From positions 1 to 34,078 of the forward strand of contig JAUWIU010000010.1 of assembly GCA_030608075.1 (NCBI GenBank): a DNA stretch of 34,078 nt, in the 5' to 3' direction. A program made the position numbers and the translations under genes. The notes beneath the pieces were generated by a model. That model had not been told where the DNA came from. It worked only from the letters and a program-made list of their open reading frames with translations, and made no database searches. Positions 30,384-34,078 of the stretch are shown piece by piece (within the stretch, counting starts at the first letter, position 1; every line of letters starts with the position of its first letter). The DNA comes from Phycisphaerae bacterium (lineage in GTDB: Bacteria; Planctomycetota; Phycisphaerae; Sedimentisphaerales; Anaerobacaceae).

Positions 30384-31331
30384 ATGAAATTAGTTACTTA
30401 TTCCAGAGACCAGTCGGTCTCGTGCGGGGTACTGGTCGATGACGGAGTGATTGATATTGCATCGGCCTGGCAGGGGCCGAATCCGCCCCGCAGCGTCAAA
30501 GAGGTCTTACAGAGAGGTACATCCTGCCTGGAAAAACTTGCGCGGATGGCAACTGTTACCGATGTTTTGACGCCGCTGGATTCGGTCAAGCTGCTTGCGC
30601 CGATTCGTCGCCCGGACAAGATAATCGCCCTTGCCGGCAACTACAGCGAGCATATCAAAGAGGCCGGCCTGAAGCGCGGCTTTAAGGTCGGCCTGTCCGA
30701 TTCGCCGCGGCAAACGACTGTGCCCAGACCTTTTATTATGCCGCCGACGGTGGTAATAGGCCCGGATGACGAGATAACCTGGCCGGCGTACAGCGAACAG
30801 ATAGATTACGAAATCGAGCTTGCTGTGATAATCGGGAAAAAAGCCAAATGCGTAAAGGCCGACGATGCCCTTGACGTCGTGGCCGGCTATACAATCGTCA
30901 ATGATGTATCAGCTCGCAGTGTTACTTTCAAAAAAGGCCGGGCCGAGCGGCCCTGGGACGAATTCTATGACTGGCTGAACGGTAAATGGGCTGACGGCTT
31001 CCTGCCGATGGGCCCATACCTGCTTACTGCCGATGAAATCGAAGATGTGCAAAATCTCAATCTAACACTGACCGTCAACGGTCGAGTCCGCCAAAAGGCC
31101 AATACGTCGCAGATGATTTACCCTGTCGCCGACATTGTCTCGTTCGTAAGCCACCTGATGACACTTGAGCCGGGAGACGTCATCGCCACGGGCACACCAG
31201 CGGGCGTAGCGCTGGCAACAGGCGAGTTTCTCCAGGCCAGTGACCGAATCGAATGCACCATCGACAGACTCGGCACACTGACCAATACGCTCGGAAACCG
31301 CCCGGAGAGTTTCTACAAACCTTTGGAGTAG
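30384..31331 (+). CDS. Fumarylacetoacetate hydrolase family protein
   Basis: A 315-residue enzyme of the FAH superfamily. The divalent metal site is visible: E143 and E145 in DYEIELAVIIG, and D174 in YTIVNDVSARSV. A histidine, H90, in NYSEHIKEAG is the usual catalytic base. The motif EPGDVIATGTPAGV near the C-terminus is diagnostic. Members hydrolyse or isomerise 2,4-diketo or 3-oxo acids in aromatic or sugar-acid breakdown; which reaction applies here cannot be read from sequence. ATG 30384 follows GAAAGG; the longer frame to 30291 crosses the promoter region. No pathway neighbours are present. Confidence 0.9.
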   Translation: MKLVTYSRDQSVSCGVLVDDGVIDIASAWQGPNPPRSVKEVLQRGTSCLEKLARMATVTDVLTPLDSVKLLAPIRRPDKIIALAGNYSEHIKEAGLKRGFKVGLSDSPRQTTVPRPFIMPPTVVIGPDDEITWPAYSEQIDYEIELAVIIGKKAKCVKADDALDVVAGYTIVNDVSARSVTFKKGRAERPWDEFYDWLNGKWADGFLPMGPYLLTADEIEDVQNLNLTLTVNGRVRQKANTSQMIYPVADIVSFVSHLMTLEPGDVIATGTPAGVALATGEFLQASDRIECTIDRLGTLTNTLGNRPESFYKPLE

Positions 31332-31579
31332 ATGCGTAAGGCCTGGATGGGTGAGAGGGCAAAAGCGAGGGAAGATTAAAAATTAAAAAGCAAAATGAAA
31401 AATTGCAGACAAAAGTTGAAAATTTGTAAGGACAAGGAGTGAGCACGTTGCACAAGAAGAACTTCGCTTCAATAGGTACTTGATTTCAAACAGGTCATAA
31501 GTGTCATTCTTCGCTGCTATGCCGTAAAAGCACAGTTCGCGAAGACGGTTGGGTTGGAGCGGCCTGATGTTAGGGTTTG

Positions 31580-33346
31580 TCAGGGGGTGTTTTTGAGCCA
31601 ACACTCGGCAAAGAAAGCCAAATCGAAGCCGTCGACTTTGCCGTCTCCGTCTGGTGCCGGCGCGATGTCGGCAGACGGTGTGCCGGGCGGTTGCTGCCAC
31701 TGCTCAGCCAGTATGGCAAAGTCTCCGGAATCTACGCTGCCGTCATTGTTGATATCGCCGGGACCTGGTCTGGCAGCGTAGCCGGTGATGGCGAAGTTCC
31801 ACGAGATGTCGTTCCACTCGGTGTTGAAGCTGCCATAGGCGTCATAGTCGATGAAATCCAACCATTGGCCCGAAGCATTGCGGTAGAAGCTTTCATCGGC
31901 AGCGGCCGCCGAATAAACATCGTAGGGCGGGTCGGTAATAGTACCCCCTGCGATGTTCCCGCCTGACGTGTCAAACTTATAGAAGCCTTCGGTGATATCT
32001 TCTGTGTAATAGATGTCCTCGGGCGGCTCGGCAATCGGGCCCATCGCAACGTACAGTCTGAACGATGCATCAAAGGCATAACCGCCTTTGTCGACTTCAA
32101 CGGTTATGAAAAACACGTTACCGGCATTCAGGCTCACCGCACCGGCAAGGTCGACTATATGAAACCCGGGCCCGGCTATGGTTCCACTTGTTTGACTGAC
32201 GGCAGAGCTGCTGAGGTTATCTTTGTAGATGCTCATAGTATAGTTTACGTTGTCAGCTAAAGTATAGAAACCGACCGCCTTGAGATGTTCGGTTTGCTGT
32301 GCGACAAACCGATTGGCTGCCGCAGTAATATTCGGGTCGCTGGCGGTGTCATACTGCCATCCGTGGAGCGAATGGCTGTAGACGTTATCAAACCTGGACG
32401 GCTCGACACCGCTGAAGGTTACGCCGCCCATCTCCGGGTGTCTGGCTGTGTGCTTGTCGTAGTATGAAATCCAGAAATGCCCGTCTCCGTTCCAGGTATC
32501 TCCCCAGCTATTTCTACACAGCCATGCACCGGGCTGTTCGGCCTGGGTAGGTTTGTTGTCATCCCAGCCCACGATAGCGACTGCGTGGTTAGGCTGGTTA
32601 GGGTCGCCGGCAGGCTGGTAGTGTGTACCGTTGGAGTAGAATCCACCGCCCGAATACATGCAGGTAGCCACTGAACCCGCAGCGATGACGGCTTTTTTTA
32701 TCCGTTGTCGCTTTTCGACATCCGTGCCGGACAACGTATGCCACTGGACGTGACGCGGCATAAAATACACATAATTATCATCAGACTTCTGGATTCCATC
32801 AAAGTCGGAGTATCCGAATTTCGCACGTTTAGCGGGGTAATCAGTATCAGGTGCGGTTATTTCGGTATCCTCGGTCTCATTTACTGCGCCGTGATTGGTC
32901 AGGAAAGCGGTTGCGATACGGTAATCGCCCCCGAGATGAACTATCAGGCCGTGCGTTCGACTCTCCAGCGGCTCATCGGTGTTGCTGCCCGGAAATGGCG
33001 GCCCCTGGCCGGTGTACCAACTGTTACTGGGTATCTCGTCTCCGTCCATACCTTTTCGGGTGAAGCCATTGAATTTGTCAAGATGGTATTCAGCCAGGTC
33101 TACCTGGCCGCTCATACCGGCATCGGCCCAGCTGCCGGTCATGGTGAGGTTGCTCTCCATTGCAGCAGTGGTGCCGTGAATCCAGCACGTGCCCCAGGAT
33201 TGGTCGCGAACGGCGGTGGTGTAGTCAGTTGTGCCGTCAGCATAGTAGTCACGAAGGTCGAAGCTGGTGTCGGTGTAATTCGGCTCGGCAAATGCTGAAA
33301 CCGAAAGAGCACAAAGCACAAAGGCAATTACCGCCGGCTTATTCAT
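31580..33346 (-). CDS. Secreted papain-family (C1) peptidase with dockerin-like repeats
   Basis: A 588-residue exported protease. Signal peptide MNKPAVIAFVLCALSVSAFA. The C1 catalytic residues are all present: Q49 (oxyanion hole) and C54 in RDQSWGTCWIHGTTAAMES, H254 in PNHAVAIVGWDDN, and N279 in CRNSWGDTWNGDGHFWISYYD. No propeptide is obvious, and the DYYADGTTDYTTAVRDQ start suggests an unusual short pre-region. A beta-sandwich (residues 330-460) follows, and then two dockerin-like loops: GDINNDGSVDSGDFAILAEQW and PDGDGKVDGFDLAFFAECW. ATG 33346 follows AGCAGGAC. It is likely to degrade protein outside the cell or to act on a surface complex. Confidence 0.9.
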   Translation of the reverse strand: MNKPAVIAFVLCALSVSAFAEPNYTDTSFDLRDYYADGTTDYTTAVRDQSWGTCWIHGTTAAMESNLTMTGSWADAGMSGQVDLAEYHLDKFNGFTRKGMDGDEIPSNSWYTGQGPPFPGSNTDEPLESRTHGLIVHLGGDYRIATAFLTNHGAVNETEDTEITAPDTDYPAKRAKFGYSDFDGIQKSDDNYVYFMPRHVQWHTLSGTDVEKRQRIKKAVIAAGSVATCMYSGGGFYSNGTHYQPAGDPNQPNHAVAIVGWDDNKPTQAEQPGAWLCRNSWGDTWNGDGHFWISYYDKHTARHPEMGGVTFSGVEPSRFDNVYSHSLHGWQYDTASDPNITAAANRFVAQQTEHLKAVGFYTLADNVNYTMSIYKDNLSSSAVSQTSGTIAGPGFHIVDLAGAVSLNAGNVFFITVEVDKGGYAFDASFRLYVAMGPIAEPPEDIYYTEDITEGFYKFDTSGGNIAGGTITDPPYDVYSAAAADESFYRNASGQWLDFIDYDAYGSFNTEWNDISWNFAITGYAARPGPGDINNDGSVDSGDFAILAEQWQQPPGTPSADIAPAPDGDGKVDGFDLAFFAECWLKNTP

Positions 33347-33447
33347 CGTCCTGCTCCGACCCTTCCCATCCTCCGCAATTCATAGACCCATTATATCAAA
33401 AGAGCGGATGATTTACAAACAAGAATTGTGCAACGGCACGCTACAGC

Positions 33448-33759
33448 TTAGCCAAGGCCAAGTGCGCTTATTTGCTTCATTAACTGATGGTACATGTAAC
33501 CGAGCAGATAGGTAAAGAGCATCGTAAACACAATAACGATAGTTGTGACCACCAGTTTTGTACTTGTCTTATAGCGAGGGTTGAACCATACGAGCGGCAG
33601 GGCAAGCGGTCCTAAGCACAGCAGAGCAATTACAACAGCGGATGTGGTGAAATACCATTTTGTTTTTGACTTACCGGATTCATCAAGAAACTCACCGCAG
33701 TAGCGGCACTTTATCGCCTCTTCCTGGATTTCCTCTGCGCAAAACGGACACTTCTTCAT
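33448..33759 (-). CDS. Zinc-ribbon small membrane protein
   Basis: A 103-residue protein. It begins with a zinc ribbon, [22 protein letters not shown] (two CxxC pairs), followed by two membrane helices ([21 protein letters not shown] and [22 protein letters not shown]). Such small ribbon-helix proteins are common in bacteria, and their function is mostly unknown. ATG 33759; GGGGGAG lies about 13 bases upstream, a long spacing. It lies between the peptidase gene and a FlgM-like gene on the same strand, with no evidence of shared control. Confidence 0.8.
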   Translation of the reverse strand: MKKCPFCAEEIQEEAIKCRYCGEFLDESGKSKTKWYFTTSAVVIALLCLGPLALPLVWFNPRYKTSTKLVVTTIVIVFTMLFTYLLGYMYHQLMKQISALGLG

Positions 33760-33842
33760 AATCTTTGCAAATCTCCCCCAAACAGACCGGGCACTAAATT
33801 TTGCAGCCGATAAAGGATTGGAGCAGTTCAGTCTCGATTATC

Positions 33843-34078
33843 TTAGGCGGTGAGGTCTTCGAGCACTCTGTCCAGAGCGATATCGAGTCGCTCATTGAGT
33901 TCGTACCGGCCCTGGGTGAGCTGCCGGCGGATATCGAGCACTTTCTTTTGGCGAACATCGGGCAGCATGGCAATTTTTTTCAACACCTGACCAATTGGCG
34001 TATTATTGATATTCTCGAGAATCTGCTCCAAAAGCACATCCTCGTCCACCGACAGCTTTTGTTCATTGATAGAGCCTG
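33843..34078 (-). CDS. FlgM-like anti-sigma-28 factor, 5' end beyond the window
   Basis: The visible 78 codons end VLDIRRQLTQGRYELNERLDIALDRVLEDLTA, which matches the C-terminal sigma-28-binding helices of FlgM (pattern RRQ..GxYx...LD.A...V...L). FlgM holds back the flagellar sigma factor until the hook is complete. The frame stays open to the window edge (codons read GSINEQKLSVDEDV...), so the true start is outside. A possible GTG at 34049 is not required. It implies flagellar genes close by, beyond this window. Moderate confidence because FlgM is short and variable. Confidence 0.6.
   Translation of the reverse strand, partial: GSINEQKLSVDEDVLLEQILENINNTPIGQVLKKIAMLPDVRQKKVLDIRRQLTQGRYELNERLDIALDRVLEDLTA

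Noticed and set aside
31332-31579. Possible gene in the gap between the FAH gene and the peptidase
   Set aside because: The only frame (minus strand, 31383-31700) overlaps the end of the peptidase gene and has no binding site; the first part of the gap is A-rich low-complexity sequence.
1-34078. CRISPR array, tRNA, rRNA, insertion sequence or prophage
   Set aside because: None was seen: no regularly spaced repeat series, no tRNA cloverleaf noticed by eye, and no transposase, integrase or phage structural protein among the frames.

Overview
The window looks like a chromosomal segment of a planctomycete of the class Phycisphaerae. This rests on sequence style: several secreted proteins end in dockerin-like calcium-loop repeats (pattern GDxNxDxxVDxxDFAxLAxxW), there are prepilin-like proteins with an N-terminal FSLIELL/LTLIEVL helix and in one case an H-x9-DG motif, there is one PEP-CTERM protein, and small lysine-rich and FlgM-like proteins of planctomycete type occur. 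No rRNA, tRNA, CRISPR array, insertion sequence or prophage was seen.

Layout. 0.4-4.3 kb: a nickel island, with nikR and a histidine-loop Ni/Co-type transporter on the minus strand and, between them on the plus strand, a secreted dockerin-like protein, a prepilin-like protein and a cupin lipoprotein. The dockerin gene and the transporter have nearly identical promoters (29 of 33 bases), so they are probably one regulon. 4.4-10.3 kb: mostly housekeeping genes (a small SANT/Myb-like DNA-binding protein, trpS, a DUF2007-like protein, scpA, panB) and a GH123/DUF4091-type glycosidase, with a candidate minus-strand small RNA between scpA and panB. 10.4-17.75 kb: a single-direction arsenic/thiol-redox cassette of eleven genes, from an ArsR regulator to an ACR3 arsenite exporter, with two permeases, three small or membrane-bound thioredoxin-fold proteins, a thioredoxin fused to a SurA-like region, an ArsF-like lipoprotein, a DGC zinc-binding protein, CcdA and a DUF4405 membrane protein. 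Two of its genes carry lesions: an in-frame TAA and a one-base frameshift.

18.0-21.1 kb: two tandem secreted GH32 fructan hydrolase-type proteins, the second with altered active-site motifs. 21.3-24.7 kb: an unrecognised protein with a possible transglutaminase-like core, a second SO_0444-type metal permease and an MntP-type manganese exporter. 24.7-26.5 kb: a LexA/CI-type self-cleaving repressor with a two-site operator, convergent with comF, whose promoter suggests a leaderless mRNA. 26.5-29.3 kb (minus): a cobalamin riboswitch plus terminator controlling a surface-protein operon of PEP-CTERM protein with a transcobalamin-like (DUF4430-like) domain, dockerin-like protein and prepilin-like protein. 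29.4-34.1 kb: a tail-anchored coiled-coil protein, a fumarylacetoacetate hydrolase family enzyme, a papain-family protease with dockerin repeats, a zinc-ribbon membrane protein and the edge of a FlgM-like gene.

The most interesting idea is that two separate cassettes, one apparently nickel-controlled and one cobalamin-controlled, share the same pair of parts: a secreted dockerin-like protein followed directly by a prepilin-like protein. They may be parts of surface systems for capturing metals and cofactors. The second candidate is the arsenic cassette, which lacks a visible ArsC but contains a full membrane-to-periplasm thiol relay.
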